NCBI RefSeq assembly: GCF_051014445.1
Contig: NC_135136.1
Span: 15,022,001 to 15,086,000, forward strand
Direction of reading: 5' to 3'
Length of the DNA stretch: 64,000 nt
DNA from: Colletes latitarsis
Taxonomy: Eukaryota; Arthropoda; Insecta; Hymenoptera; Colletidae
Shown here in pieces: positions 10,662 through 24,828 of the stretch. Both the position numbers and the translations under genes were made by a program. The notes under the pieces are model-generated. The model made no database searches, was not told where the DNA came from, and saw only the letters and a list, made by a program, of their open reading frames with translations. Position 1 is the stretch's first letter. Every line of letters starts with the position of its first letter.

Positions 10662-11858
10662 TCGCATTCTTGTGGGCCAGATCCTGTCCTTTTTCTGGCC
10701 CGGACCACGTAGTAATGTGGTACCACGCCGAAACAGGCAATTAAACCTGGTTGCGATTAATATTTTAGAGGATAACGCCGGTTATGTCTCGGTTAGGTCT
10801 GGTATTTGCCCTCATCTGGCTCGTACTTTCGCATTTCTCGCATACTTGTTGGCCAGATCCTGGCCTTTTCCTGGTTTAGATCACGTACTAATGCGGTACC
10901 AGACCGAAACAGTCAATTAATCCTGGTTGCGATTAATATTTTAGAGGATAACGCCGGTTATGTCTGGGTTATGTCTGGGATTTGCCCCCATCTGGCTCGT
11001 ACTTTCGCATTTCTCGCATACTTGTTGGCCAGATCCAGGGCTTTTTCTGGTTTGTATCCCGTCGTAATGTGGTTCCACAACGAAACAGTCAATTAATCCT
11101 GGTTGCGATTAATATTTTAGAGGATAACGCTGGTTATGTCTGGTATTTGCAATCATCTGGCTCGTACCTTCGCATTTTCCGCCTACTTGTTGGCAAGATC
11201 CTGGGCTTTTTCTGGTTTGGATCACGTAGTAATGCGGTACCACACCGTAACAGTCAATTAAACCTGGTTGCGGTTTAGATTTTGCAGGATAACGCCGTTT
11301 ATGTCTGGGTTAGGTCTGGGATATGCCCTTATCTGGCTCCTACTTTCGCATTTCTCGCATACTTGTTGGCCAGATCCTGGGCTGTTTCTGGTTTGGATCA
11401 CGTACTAATGCGGTACCAGACCAAAACAGTGAATTAATCCGGGTTGCGATTAATATTTTAGAGGATAACGCCGGTTATGTCTGGGTTAGGTCTGGGATTT
11501 GCCCTTATCTGGCTCGTACTTTCGCATTTCTCGCATACTTGTTGGCCAGATCCTGGGCTGTTTCTGGTTTGGATCACGTACTAATGCGGTACCAGACCAA
11601 AACAGTCAATTAATCCTGGTTGCGATTAATATTTTAGAGGATAACGCCGGTTATGTCTCGGTTAGTTCTGGGATTTGCCCTCATCTGGCTAGTACCTTCG
11701 CATTTTTCGCCAACTTGTTGGCCAGATCCTGGGCTGTTTCTGGTTTGGATCCCGTAATAATGACGCTCCACACCGAAACAGTCAATTAAACCTGGGTTCG
11801 ATTAATATTTTAGAGGATAACGCCGGTTATGTCTCGGTTAGGTCTGGGATTTGCCCTC
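10662..11858 (+). repeat. Satellite block duplicated from 6750-7946 (copy 2)
   Basis: This is the second copy of the block described at 6750-7946, without any retrotransposon. It differs by a few substitutions, for example AACGCCGTTT against AACACCGTTT, and by a short conversion-like swap near 11,720, where CCAGATCCTGGGCTGTTT replaces CTAGATCCTGAGCTTTTT. The empty site equivalent to the insertion point lies near 11,865. Confidence 0.8.
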
Positions 11859-11894
11859 ATCTGGCTCGTACTTTCGCATTTTTCGCATACTTGT

Positions 11895-14788
11895 TGGCCA
11901 GATGCAGGGCTTTTTCTGGTTTGTATCCCGCCGTAATGTGGTTCCACACCGAAACAGTCAATTAATCCTGGTTGCGATTAATATTTTAGAGGATAACGCT
12001 GGTTATGTCTGGGTTAGTTCTGGTATTTGCAGTCATCTGGCTCGTAACTTCGCATTTTTCGCCTACTTGTTGGCCAGATCCTGGGCTTTTTCTGGTTTGG
12101 ATCACGTAATAATGCGGTACCACACCGAAACAGTCAATTAAACCTGGTTGCGATTAATATTTTAGAGGATAACGCTGGTTATGTCTGGGTTAGTTCTGGT
12201 ATTTGCAATCATCTGGCTCATATTTTCGCAATTTTCGCGTACTCGTTGGCCAGATCTTGGGTTTTTTGTGGTTTGGATCCCGTCGTAATGTGGTTCCACA
12301 CCGAAGCAGTCAATTAAACCTGGTTGCGGTTAATATTTTGGAGGATAATGCCGGTTATATCTCGGTTAGTTCTGGGATTTGCCCTCATCTGGCTCGTACC
12401 TTCGCATTTTTCGCATTCTTGTGGGCCAGATCCTGTCTTTTTTCTGGCCCGGTCCACGTAGTAATGTGGTACCACGCCGAAACAGGCAATTAAACCTGGT
12501 TGCGATTAATATTTTAGATGATAACGCTGGTTATGTCTCGGTTAGGTCTGGTATTTGCCCTCATCTGGATTATACTTTCGCAATTATCGCGTACTTGTTG
12601 GCCAGATCTTGGGTTTTTTCTGGTTTGTATCCCGTCGTAATGTGGTTCCACACCGAAACAGTCAATTAAACCTGGTTGCGATTAATATTTTAGAGGATAA
12701 CGCTGGTTATGTCTGGGTTAGTTCTGGTATTTGCAATCATCTGTCTCGTACCTTCGCATTTTCCGCCTACTTGTTGGCAAGATCCTGGGCTTTTCTGGTT
12801 TGGATCACGTAGTAGTGCGGTACCACACCGAAACAGTCAATTAAACCTGGTTGCGATTAATATTTTAGAGGATAACGCTGGTTATGTCTGGGTTAGTTCT
12901 GGTATTTGCAATGATCTGGCTCATACTTTCGCAATTTTCGCGTACTCGTTGGCCAGATCTTGGCAATTATCTGGCTTGGACCACGTAGTAATGTGGTACC
13001 GCACCGAAGCAGTCAATAGAAGCTGGTTGCGATTAATATTTTACAGGATAACGCTGGTTATGTCTGGGTTAATTCTGGTATTTGCAATCATCTGGCTCAT
13101 ACTTTCGCAATTTTCGCGTACTTGTTGGACAGATCTAGGGTTTTTTGTGGTTTGGATCCCGTCGTAATGTGGTTCCACACCGAAGCAGTCAATTAAACCT
13201 GGTTGCGATGAATATCTTGGAGGATAACGCTGGTTATGTTTGGGTTAGTTCTGGTATTTGCAATCATCTGGCTCGTACTTTCGCATTTTTCGCATACTTG
13301 TTGGCCAGTTCCTGGGCTTTTTCTGGTTTGGATCACGTAGTAATGTGGTACCACGCCGAAACAGGCAATTAAACCTGATTGCGATTAATATTTTAGAGGA
13401 TAACTCCGGTTATGTCTCGGTTAGGTCTGGTATTTGCCCTCATCTGGCTCGAACTTTCGCATTTCTCGCATACTTGTTGACCAGATCCTGGCCTTTTCCT
13501 GGTTTAGATCACGTAGTAATGCGGTACCACACCGAAACAGTCAATTAACCTGGTTGCGAGTAATATTTTAGAGGACAACGCCGGTTATGTCTCGGTTAGG
13601 TCTGGGATTTGCCCTCATCTGTCTCGTACTTTCGCATTTTTCGCATACTTGTTGGCCAGATCCTGGCATTTTTCTGGTCTGTATCACGTAGTATTGCGGT
13701 ACCACACCGAAACAGTCAATTAATCCTGGTTGCGATTAATATTTTAGAGGATAACGCCGGTTATGATTCGGTTAGGTCTGGGCTTTGGCCTCATCTGGCA
13801 CGTACTTTCGCATTTATCGCATACTTGTTGTCCAGATCCTGGCCTTTTTCTGGCTTGGACCACATAGTGATCTGGTACCGCACCGAAACAGTCAATTAAT
13901 CCTGGTTGCGATTAATATTCTAGAGGGTAACGCTGGTTATGTCTGGGTTAGTTCTGGTATATGCAATCATCTCGCTCATACTTTCGCATTTTTCGCATTC
14001 TTGTGGGCCAGATCCTGTCCTTTCTCTAGCCCGGACCACGTAGTAATGTGGTACCAAGCCGAAACAGGCAATTAAACCTGATTGCGATTAATATTTTAGA
14101 GGATAACTCCGGTTATGTCTCGGTTAGGTCTGGTATTTGCCCTCATCTGGCTCGAACTTTCGCATTTCTCGCATACTTGTTGACCAGATCCTGGCCTTTT
14201 CCTGGTTTAGATCACGTAGTAATGCGGTACCACACCGAGACAGTCAATTAAACCTGGTTGCGATTAATATTTTAGAGGATAACGCCGGTTATGTCTCGGT
14301 TAGGTCTGGGATTTGCCCTCATCTGTCTCGTACTTTCGCATTTTTCGCATACTTGTTGGCCAGATCCTGGCATTTTTCTGGTCTGTATCACGTAATATTG
14401 CGGTACCACACCGAAACAGTCAATTAATCCTGGTTGCGATTAATATTTTAGAGGATAACGCCGGTTATGTCTCGGTTAGTTCTGGGATTTGTCCTCATCT
14501 GGCTAGTACCTTAGCATTTTTCGCCAAGTTGTTGGCTAGATCCTGAGCTTTTTCTGGTTTGGATCCCGTAATTATGACGCTCCACACCGAAACAGTCAAT
14601 TAAACCTGGGTCCGATTAATATTTTAGAGGATAACGCCGGTTATGTCTCGGTTAGGTCTGGGATTTGCCCTCATCTGGCTCGTACTTTCGCATTTTTCGC
14701 ATACTTGTTGGCCAGATCCAGGGCTCTTTCTGGTTTGTATCCCGTCGTAATGTGGTTCCACACCGAAACAGTCAATTAATCCTGGTTG
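11895..14788 (+). repeat. 21-monomer HOR block, copy 1
   Basis: This block recurs at 15,589-18,482 with an offset of 3,694 bp, which is 21 monomers minus two single-base deletions. One of these, CAGTCAATTAACCTGG near 13,540, is shared by both copies (17,232). Other shared markers are GATGCAGGGC, GGATTATACTTTCGC and CTCGAACTTTCGC. Only scattered substitutions separate the copies, for example CAATTATCTGG near 12,965 against CAATTTTCTGG. Confidence 0.85.
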
Positions 14789-15588
14789 CGATTAATATTC
14801 TAGAGGGTAACGCTGGTTATGTCTGGGTTAGTTCTGGTATATGCAATCATCTCGCTCATACTTTCGCATTTTTCGCATTCTTGTGGGCCAGATCCTGTCC
14901 TTTTTCTGGCCCGGACCACGTAGTAATGTGGTACCACGCCGAAAGAGGCAATTAAACCTGATTGCGATTAATATTTTAGAGGATAACGCCGGTTATGTCT
15001 CGGTTAGGTCTGGGATTTGCCCTCATCTGTCTCGTACTTTCGCATTTTTCGCATACTTGTTGGCCAGATCCTGGCATTTTTCTGGTCTGTATCACGTAGC
15101 AATGCGGTACCACACCGAAACAGTCAATTAAACCTGGTTGCGATTAATATTTTAGATGATAACGCCGGTTATATCTGGGTTAGTTCTGGTTTTTGCGATC
15201 ATCTGGCTCATACTTTCGCAATTTTCGCGAACTCGTTGGCCAGATCTTGGGTTTTTTGTGGTTTGGATCCCGTCGTAATGTGGTTCCACACCGAAGCAGT
15301 CAATTAAACCTGGTTGCGATGAATATTTTGGAGGATAACGCCGGTTATGTCTCGGTTAGGTCTGGGATTTGCCCTCATCTGGCTCGTACTTTCGCATTTT
15401 TCGCATACTAGTTAGCCAGATCGTGGCCTTTTTCCGGCTTGGACCACGTAGTAATTTGGTACCACACCGAAACAGTCAATAGAAGCTGGTTGCGATTAAT
15501 ATTTTAGAGGATAACGCCGGTTATGTCTGGGTTAGGTCTGGGATTTGCCCCCATCTGGCTCGTACTTTCGCATTTCTCGCATACTTGT

Positions 15589-18482
15589 TGGCCAGATGCA
15601 GGGCTTTTTCTGGTTTGTATCCCGCCGTAATGTGGTTCCACACCGAAACAGTCAATTAATCCTGGTTGCGATTAATATTTTAGAGGATAACGCTGGTTAT
15701 GTCTGGGTTAGTTCTGGTATTTGCAGTCATCTGGCTCGTAACTTCGCATTTTTCGCCTACTTGTTGGCCAGATCCTGGGCTTTTTCTGGTTTGGATCACG
15801 TAATAATGCGGTACCACACCGAAACAGTCAATTAAACCTGGTTGCGATTAATATTTTAGAGGATAACGCTGGTTATGTCTGGGTTAGTTCTGGTATTTGC
15901 AATCATCTGGCTCATATTTTCGCAATTTTCGCGTACTCGTTGGCCAGATCTTGGGTTTTTTGTGGTTTGGATCCCGTCGTAATGTGGTTCCACACCGAAG
16001 CAGTCAATTAAACCTGGTTGCGGTTAATATTTTGGAGGATAATGCCGGTTATATCTCGGTTAGTTCTGGGATTTGCCCTCATCTGGCTCGTACCTTCGCA
16101 TTTTTCGCATTCTTGTGGGCCAGATCCTGTCCTTTTTCTGGCCCGGTCCACGTAGTAATGTGGTACCACGCCGAAACAGGCAATTAAACCTGGTTGCGAT
16201 TAATATTTTAGATGATAACGCTGGTTATGTCTCGGTTAGGTCTGGTATTTGCCCTCATCTGGATTATACTTTCGCAATTATCGCGTACTTGTTGGCCAGA
16301 TCTTGGGTTTTTTCTGGTTTGTATCCCGTCGTAATGTGGTTCCACACCGAAACAGTCAATTAAACCTGGTTGCGATAAATATTTTAGAGGATAACGCTGG
16401 TTATGTCTGGGTTAGTTCTGGTATTTGCAATCATCTGTCTCGTACCTTCGCATTTTCCGCCTACTTGTTGGCAAGATCCTGGGCTTTTCTGGTTTGGATC
16501 ACGTAGTAGTGCGGTACCACACCGAAACAGTCAATTAAACCTGGTTGCGATTAATATTTTAGAGGATAACGCTGGTTATGTCTGGGTTAGTTCTGGTATT
16601 TGCAATGATCTGGCTCATACTTTCGCAATTTTCGCGTACTCGTTGGCCAGATCTTGGCAATTTTCTGGCTTGGACCACGTAGTAATGTGGTACCGCACCG
16701 AAGCAGTCAATAGAAGCTGGTTGCGATTAATATTTTACAGGATAACGCTGGTTATGTCTGGGTTAATTCTGGTATTTGCAATCATCTGGCTCATTCTTTC
16801 GCAATTTTCGCGTACTTGTTGGACAGATCTAGGGTTGTTTGTGGTTTGGATCCCGTCGTAATGTGGTTCCACACCGAAGCAGTCAATTAAACCTGGTTGC
16901 GATGAATATTTTGGAGGATAACGCTGGTTATGTTTGGGTTAGTTCTGGTATTTGCAATCATCTGGCTCGTACTTTCGCATTTTTCGCATACTTGTTGGCC
17001 AGTTCCTGGGCTTTTTCTGGTTTGGATCACGTAGTAATGTGGTACCACGCCGAAACAGGCAATTAAACCTGATTGCGATTAATATTTTAGAGGATAACTC
17101 CGGTTATGTCTCGGTTAGGTCTGGTATTTGCCCTCATCTGGCTCGAACTTTCGCATTTCTCGCATACTTGTTGACCAGATCCTGGCCTTTTCCTGGTTTA
17201 GATCACGTAGTAATGCGGTACCACACCGAAACAGTCAATTAACCTGGTTGCGATTAATATTTTAGAGGATAACGCCGGTTATGTCTCGGTTAGGTCTGGG
17301 ATTTGCCCTCATCTGTCTCGTACTTTCGCATTTTTCGCATACTTGTTGGCCAGATCCTGGCATTTTTCTGGTCTGTATCACGTAGTATTGCGGTACCACA
17401 CCGAAACAGTCAATTAATCCTGGTTGCGATTAATATTTTAGAGGATAACGCCGGTTATGACTCGGTTAGGTCTGGGCTTTGGCCTCATCTGGCACGTACT
17501 TTCGCATTTCTCGCATACTTGTTGTCCAGATCCTGGCCTTTTTCTGGCTTAGACCACATAGTGATCTGGTACCGCACCGAAACAGTCAATTAATCCTGGT
17601 TGCGATTAATATTCTAGAGGGTAACGCTGGTTATGTCTGGGTTAGTTCTGGTATATGCAATCATCTCGCTCATACTTTCGCATTTTTCGCATTCTTGTGG
17701 GCCAGATCCTGTCCTTTTTCTGGCCCGGACCACGTAGTAATGTGGTACCACGCCGAAACAGGCAATTAAACCTGATTGCGATTAATATTTTAGAGGATAA
17801 CTCCGGTTATGTCTCGGTTAGGTCTGGTATTTGCCCTCATCTGGCTCGAACTTTCGCATTTCTCGCATACTTGTTGACCAGATCCTGGCCTTTTCCTGGT
17901 TTAGATCACGTAGTAATGCGGTACCACACCGAGACAGTCAATTAAACCTGGTTGCGATTAATATTTTAGAGGATAACGCCGGTTATGTCTCGGTTAGGTC
18001 TGGGATTTGCCCTCATCTGTCTCGTACTTTCGCATTTTTCGCATACTTGTTGGCCAGATCCTGGCATTTTTCTGGCCTGTATCACGTAGTATTGCGGTAC
18101 CACACCGAAACAGTCAATTAATCCTGGTTGCGATTAATATTTTAGAGGATAACGCCGGTTATGTCTCGGTTAGTTCTGGGATTTGTCCTCATCTGGCTAG
18201 TACCTTAGCATTTTTCGCCAAGTTGTTGGCTAGATCCTGAGCTTTTTCTGGTTTGGATCCCGGAATTATGACGCTCCACACCGAAACAGTCAATTAAACC
18301 TGGGTCCGATTAATATTTTAGAGGATAACGCCGGTTATGTCTCGGTTAGGTCTGGGATTTGCCCTCATCTGGCTCGTACTTTCGCATTTTTCGCATACTT
18401 GTTGGCCAGATCCAGGGCTTTTTCTGGTTTGTATCCCGTCGTAATGTGGTTCCACACCGAAACAGTCAATTAATCCTGGTTG
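15589..18482 (+). repeat. 21-monomer HOR block, copy 2
   Basis: Second copy of the block at 11,895-14,788. The match ends near 18,482, where this copy continues with the 11-nt-deleted monomer type while copy 1 continues with TATTCTAGAGGGTAACGC. That variant reappears at about 19,005, because the tail of copy 1 (14,460-15,080) is also matched at 18,671-19,291 with an offset of 4,211 bp. Confidence 0.85.
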
Positions 18483-18670
18483 CGATTAATATTTTAGAGG
18501 ATAACGCTGGTTATGTCTGGTATTTGCAATCATCTGGCTCGTACCTTCGCATTTTCCGCCTACTTGTTGGCAAGATCCTGGGCTTTTTCTGGTTTGGATC
18601 ACGTAGTATTGCGGTACCACACCGAAACAGTCAATTAATCCTGGTTGCGATTAATATTTTAGAGGATAAC

Positions 18671-19291
18671 GCCGGTTATGTCTCGGTTAGTTCTGGGATT
18701 TGTCCACATCTGGCTAGTACCTTAGCATTTTTCGCCAAGTTGTTGGCTAGATCCTGAGCTTTTTCTGGTTTGGATCCCGTAATTATGACGCTCCACACCG
18801 AAACAGTCAATTAAACCTGGGTCCGATTAATATTTTAGAGGATAACGCCGGTTATGTCTCGGTTAGGTCTGGGATTTGCCCTCATCTGGCTCGTACTTTC
18901 GCATTTTTCGCATACTTGTTGGCCAGATCCAGGGCTTTTTCTGGTTTGTATCCCGTCGTAATGTGGTTCCACACCGAAACAGTCAATTAATCCTGGTTGC
19001 GATTAATATTCTAGAGGGTAACGCTGGTTATGTCTGGGTTAGTTCTGGTATATGCAATCATCTCGCTCATACTTTCGCATTTTTCGCATTCTTGTGGGCC
19101 AGATCCTGTCCTTTTTCTGGCCCGGACCACGTAGTAATGTGGTACCACGCCGAAACAGGCAATTAAACCTGATTGCGATTAATATTTTAGAGGATAACGC
19201 CGGTTATGTCTCGGTTAGGTCTGGGATTTGCCCTCATCTGTCTCGTACTTTCGCATTTTTCGCATACTTGTTGGCCAGATCCTGGCATTTT
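18671..19291 (+). repeat. Satellite block matching 14,460-15,080
   Basis: At an offset of 4,211 bp this stretch repeats the run of variants TTAGCATTTTTCGCCAAG, TATTCTAGAGGGTAACGC and TCTCGCTCATACTTTCGC in the same order. Together with the 3,694-bp block it shows overlapping, non-nested duplications in this region. Confidence 0.65.
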
Positions 19292-21329
19292 TCTGGTCTG
19301 TATCACGTAGTATTGCGGTCCCACACCGAAACAGTCAATTAATCCTGGTTGCGATTAATATTTTAGAGGATAACGCCGGTTATGTCTCGGTTAGGTCTGG
19401 GATTTGCCCTCATCTGTCTCGTACTTTCGCATTTTTCGCATACTTGTTGGCCAGATCCTGGCATTTTTCTGGTTTGTATCCCGTTGTAATGTGGTTCCAC
19501 ACCGAAACAGTCAATTAATCCTGGTTGCGATTAATATTTTAGAGGATAACGCCGGTTATGGCTCGGTTAGTTCTGGGATTTGTCCTCATCTGGCTAGTAC
19601 CTTAGCATTTTTTGCCAAGTTGTTGGCTAGATCCTAAGCTTTTTCTGGTTTGGATCCCGTAATTATGACGCTCCACACCGAAACAGTCAATTAAACCTGG
19701 GTCCGATTAATATTTTAGAGGATAACGCCGGTTATGTCTCGGTTAGGTCTGGGATTTGCCCTCATCTGTCTCGTACTTTCGCATTTTTCGCATTCTTGTG
19801 GGCCAGATCCTGGCCTTTTTTTGGCTTGGACCAAGTCGTAATGTGGGACCATACTCAAACAGTCAATTAAACCTGGTTGCGATTAATATTTTAGAGGATA
19901 ACGCCGGTTATTTCAAGGTTAGGTCTGGGATTTGCCCTCATCTGGCTCGTACTTTCGCATTTTTCGCATACCTGTTTGCCAGATCGTGGCCTTTTTCCGG
20001 CTTGGACCACGTAGTAATGTGGTACCACGCCGAAACAGGCAATTAAACCTGATTGCGATTAATATTATAGAGGATAACTCCGGTTATGTCTGGGTTAGGT
20101 CTGGGATTTGCCCTTATCTGGCTCGTACATTCGCATTTCTCGCATACTTGTTGGCCAGATCCTGGGCTGTTTCTGGTTTGGATCACGTACTAATGCGGTA
20201 CCAGACCAAAACAGTCAATTAATCCTGGTTGCGATTAATATTTTAGAGGATAACGCCGGTTATGTCTCGGTTAGTTCTGGGATTTGCCCTCATCTGGCTA
20301 GTACCTTCGCATTTTTCGCCAACTTGTTGGCTAGATCCTGAGCTTTTTCTGGTTTGGATCCCGTAATAATGACGCTCCACAACGAAACAGTCAATTAAAC
20401 CTGGGTTCGATTAATATTTTAGAGGATAACGCCGGTTATGTCTCGGTTAGGTCTGGGATTTGCCCTCATCTGGCTCGTACTTTCGCATTTTTCGCATACT
20501 TGTTGGCCAGATCCTGGCATTTTTCTGGTCTGTATCACGTAGCAATGCGGTACCACGCCGAAACAGGCAATTAAACCTGATTGCGATTAATATTATAGAG
20601 GATAACGCCGGTTATGTCTCGGTTAGTTCTGGGATTTGCCCTCATCTGGCTAGTACCTTCGCATTTTTCGCCAACTTGTTGGCTAGATCCTGAGCTTTTT
20701 CTGGTTTGGATCCCGTAATAATGACGCTCCACAACGAAACAGTCAATTAAACCTGGGTTCGATTAATATTTTAGAGGATAACGCCGGTTATGTCTCGGTT
20801 AGGTCTGGGATTTGCCCTCATCTGGCTCATACTTTCGCAATTTTCGCGAACTCGTTGGCCAGATCTTGCGTTTTTTTGTGGTTTGGATCCCGTCGTAATG
20901 TGGTTCCACACCGAAGCAGTCAATTAAACCTGGTTGCGATGAATATTTTGGAGGATAACGCCGGTTATGTCTCGGTTAGGTCTGGGATTTGCCCTCATCT
21001 GGCTCGTACTTTCGCATTTTTCGCATACTAGTTAGCCAGATCGTGGCCTTTTTCCGGCTTGGACCACGTAGTAATTTGGTACCACACCGAAACAGTCAAT
21101 AGAGGCTGGTTGCGATTAATATTTTAGAGGATAACGCCGGTTATGTCTGGGTTAGTTCTGGTATTTGCAATCATCTGGCTCGTAACTTCGCATTTTTCGC
21201 CTACTTGTTGGCCAGATCCAGGCCTTTTTCTGGTTTGGATCCCGTAATTATGACGCTCCACACCGAAACAGTCAATTAAACCTGGGTCCGATTAATATTT
21301 TAGAGGATAACGCCGGTTATGTCTCGGTT

Positions 21330-24300
21330 AGGTCAGGGATTTGCCCTCATCTGGCTCGTACTTTCGCATTTTTCGCATACTTGTTGGCCAGATCCTGGCC
21401 TTTTTTTGGCTTGGACCAAGTTGTAATGTGGGACCATACTCAAACAGTCAATTAAACCTGGTTGCGATTAATATTTTAGAGGAGAACGCCGGTTATTTCA
21501 AGGTTAGGTCTGGGATTTGCCCTCATCTGGCTTGTACTTTCGCATTTTTCGCATACCTGTTTGCCAGATCGTGGCCTTTTTCCGGCTTGGACCACGTAGT
21601 AATGTGGTACCACACCGAAACAGTCAATAGAAGCTGGTTGCGATTAATATTTTACAGGATAACGCTGGCTATGTCTGGGTTAATTCTGGTATTTGCAATC
21701 ATCTGGCTCATAATTTCGCAATTTTCGCGTACTTGTTGGACAGATCTAGGGTTTTTTGTGGTTTGGATCCCGTCGTAATGTGGTTCCACACCGAAGCAGT
21801 CAATTAAACCTGGTTGCGATGAATATTTTGGAGGATAACGCCGGTTATGTCTGGGTTAGGTCTGGGATTTGCCCTTATCTGGCTCGTACTTTCGCATTTC
21901 TCGCATACTTGTTGGCCAGATCCAGGGCTTTTTCTGGTTTGTATCCCGTCGTAATGTGGTTCCACACCGAAACAGTCAATTAATCCTGGTTGCGATTAAT
22001 ATTTTAGAGGATAACGCCGGTTATGTCTCGGTTAGTTCTGGGATTTGCCCTCGTCTGGAATGTACCTTCGCATTTTTCGCCTACTTGTTGGCTAGATCCT
22101 GAGCTTTTTCTGGTTTGAATCCCGTAATAATGACGCTCCACACCGAAACAGTCAACTAAACCTGGTTGCGATTAATATTTTAGAGGATAACGCTGGTTAT
22201 ATCTGGGTTAGTTTTGGTATTTGCGATCATCTGGCTCATACTTTCGCAATTTTCACGAACTCGTTGGCCAGATCTTGGGTTTTCTGTGGTTTGGATCCCG
22301 TCGTAATGTAGTTCCACACCGAAGCAGTCAATTAAACCTAGTTGCGATGAATATTTTGGAGGATAACGCCGGTTATGTCTCGGTTAGGTCTGGGATTTGC
22401 CCTCATCTGGCTCGTACTTTCGCATTTTTCGCATACTAGTTAGCCAGATCGTGGCCTTTTTCCGGCTTGGACCACGTAGTAATTTGGTACCACACCGAAA
22501 CAGCCAATAGAAGCTGGTTGCGATTAATATTTTAGAGGATAACGCCGGTTATGCCTGGGTTAGGTCTGGGATTTGCCCCCATCTGGCTCGTACTTTCGCA
22601 TTTTTCGAATACTTGATGGCCAGATCTTGGGTTTTTTGTGGTTTGGACCACATAGTAATGTGGTACCACACCGAAACAGTCAATTAAACCTGGTTGCGGT
22701 TAATATTTTGGAGGATAACGCCGGTTATATCTCGGTTAGGTCTGGGATTTGCCCTCATCTGGCTCGTACCTTCGCATTTTTCGCATTCTTGTGGGCCAGA
22801 TCCTGTCCTTTTTCTGGCCCGGTCCACGTAGTAACGTGGTACCACGCCGAAACAGGCAATTAAACCTGGTTGCGATTAATATTTTAGAGGATAACGCTGG
22901 TTATGTCTCGGTTAGGTCTGGTATTTGCCCTCATCTGGATCATACTTTCGCAAATATCGCGTACTTGTTGGCCAGATCTTGGGTTTTTTCTGGTTTGTAT
23001 CCCGTCGTAATGTGGTTCCACACCGAAACAGTCAATTAATCCTGGTTGCGATTAATAGTTTAGAGGATAACGCTGGTTATGTCTGGGTTAGTTCTGGTAT
23101 TTGCAATCATCTGTCTCGTACCTTCGCATTTTCCGCCTACTTGTTGGCAAGATCCTGGGCTTTTCTGGTTTGGATCACGTAGTAATGCGGTACCACACCG
23201 TAACAGTCAATTAAACCTGGTTTCGCTTAATATTTTGGAGGATAACGCCGGTTATGTCTGGGTCAGGTCTGGGATTTGCCCTCATCTGATTCGTACTTTC
23301 GCATTTTTCGCATACTTGTTGTCCAGATCCTGGCCTTTTTCTGGCTTGGACCACGTAGTAATGCGGTACCACATCGAAACAGTCAATTAAACCTGGTTGC
23401 GATTAATATTTTAGAGGATATCGCCGGTTATGTCTCGGTTAGGTCTGGGATTTGCCCTCATCTGTCTCGTACTTTCGCACTTTTCGCATACTTGTTGGCC
23501 AGATCCTGGCATTTTTCTGGTCTGTATCACGTAGTATTGCGGTACCACACCGAAACAGTCAATTAAACCTGGTTGCGATTAATATTTTAGAGGATAACGC
23601 CGGTTATTTCTAGGTTAGGTCTGGGATTTGCCCTCATCTGTCACGTACTTTCGCGTTTTTCTCATACTTGTTGGCCAGATCCTGGCCTTTTTCTGGTGTG
23701 TATCACGTAGTAATGCGGTACCACACCGAAACAGTCAATTAAACCTGGTTGCGATTAATATTTTAGAGGATAACGCTGGTTATGTCTGGGTTAGTTCTCG
23801 TATTTGCAATCATCTGGCTCATACTTTCGCAATTTTCGCGAACTCGTTGGCCAGATCTTGGGTTTTCTGTGGTTTGGATCCCGTCGTAATGTGTTTCCAC
23901 ACCGAAGCAGTCAATTAAACCTGGTTGCGATGAATATTACGGAGGATAACGCCGGTTATGTCTCGGTTAGGTCTGGGATTTGCCCTCATCTGTCTCGTAC
24001 TTTCGCATTTTTCGCATACTTGTTGGCCAGATCCTGGCATTTTTCTGGTCTGTATCACGTAGTAATGCGGTACCACAGCGTAGCAGTCAATTAAACCTGG
24101 TTGCGGTTAATATTTTGGATGATAACGCCGGTTATGTCTGGGTTAGGTCTGGGATTTGCCCTTATCTGGCTCGTACTTTCGCATTTCTCGCATACCTGTT
24201 GGCCAGATCCTGGGCTGTTTCTGGTTTGGATCACGTACTAATGCGGTACCAGACCGAAACAGTCAATTAATCCTGGTTGCGATTAATATTTTAGAGGATA

Positions 24301-24400
24301 ACACCGGTTATGTCTCTGTTAGTTCTGGGGTTTGCCCTCATCTGGCTAGTACCTTCGCTTTTTTCGCCTACTTGTTGGCTAGATCCTGAGCTTTTTCTGG
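21330..24400 (+). repeat. 34-monomer duplication block, copy 1
   Basis: This region is repeated at about 27,313-30,390. The offset is 5,983 bp for 21.33-22.6 kb, 6,159 bp for about 22.75-22.95 kb and 5,984 bp from about 23.6 kb. Copy 2 therefore has one monomer more in the middle and one fewer later. Shared rare variants are GTTATTTCAAGGTTAGG, CTCGTCTGGAATGTACC, GCATACTAGTTAGCCAG and GTTATTTCTAGGTTAGG. Confidence 0.75.
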
Positions 24401-24828
24401 TTTGGATCCCGTAATAATGACGCTCCACACCGAAACAGTCAATTTAACCTGGGTTCGATTAATATTTTAGAGGATAACGCCGGTTATATCTCTGTTAGGT
24501 CTGGGATATGCCCTCATCTGGCTCGTACCTTCGCATTTTTCGCATTCTTGTGGGCCAGATCCTGGCCTTTTTCTGGCTGGGATAACGTAGTAATGCGGTA
24601 CCACACTCAAACAGTCAATTAAACCTGGTTGCGATTAATATTTTAGAGGATAGCGCCGGTTATTTCTCGGTTAGGTCTGGGATTTGCCCTCATCTGTCTC
24701 CTACTATCACATTTTTCGCATACTTGTTGGCCAGATCCTGGCCTTTTTCTGGTCTGTAATACGTAGTAATGCGGTACCACACCGAAGCAGTCAATTAAAC
24801 CTGGTTGCGATTAATATTTTAGAGGATA
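23590..24828 (+). repeat. 46-monomer-offset block, copy 1
   Basis: About seven monomers here are repeated at 31,686-32,924, an offset of 8,096 bp (46 monomers exactly). Shared markers are GTTATTTCTAGGTTAGG, ATGTGTTTCCACACC, GAATATTACGGAGG, CCACAGCGTAGCAGTC and GGCTGGGATAACGTAG. The part from about 23.6 kb also belongs to the 34-monomer block. Confidence 0.8.
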
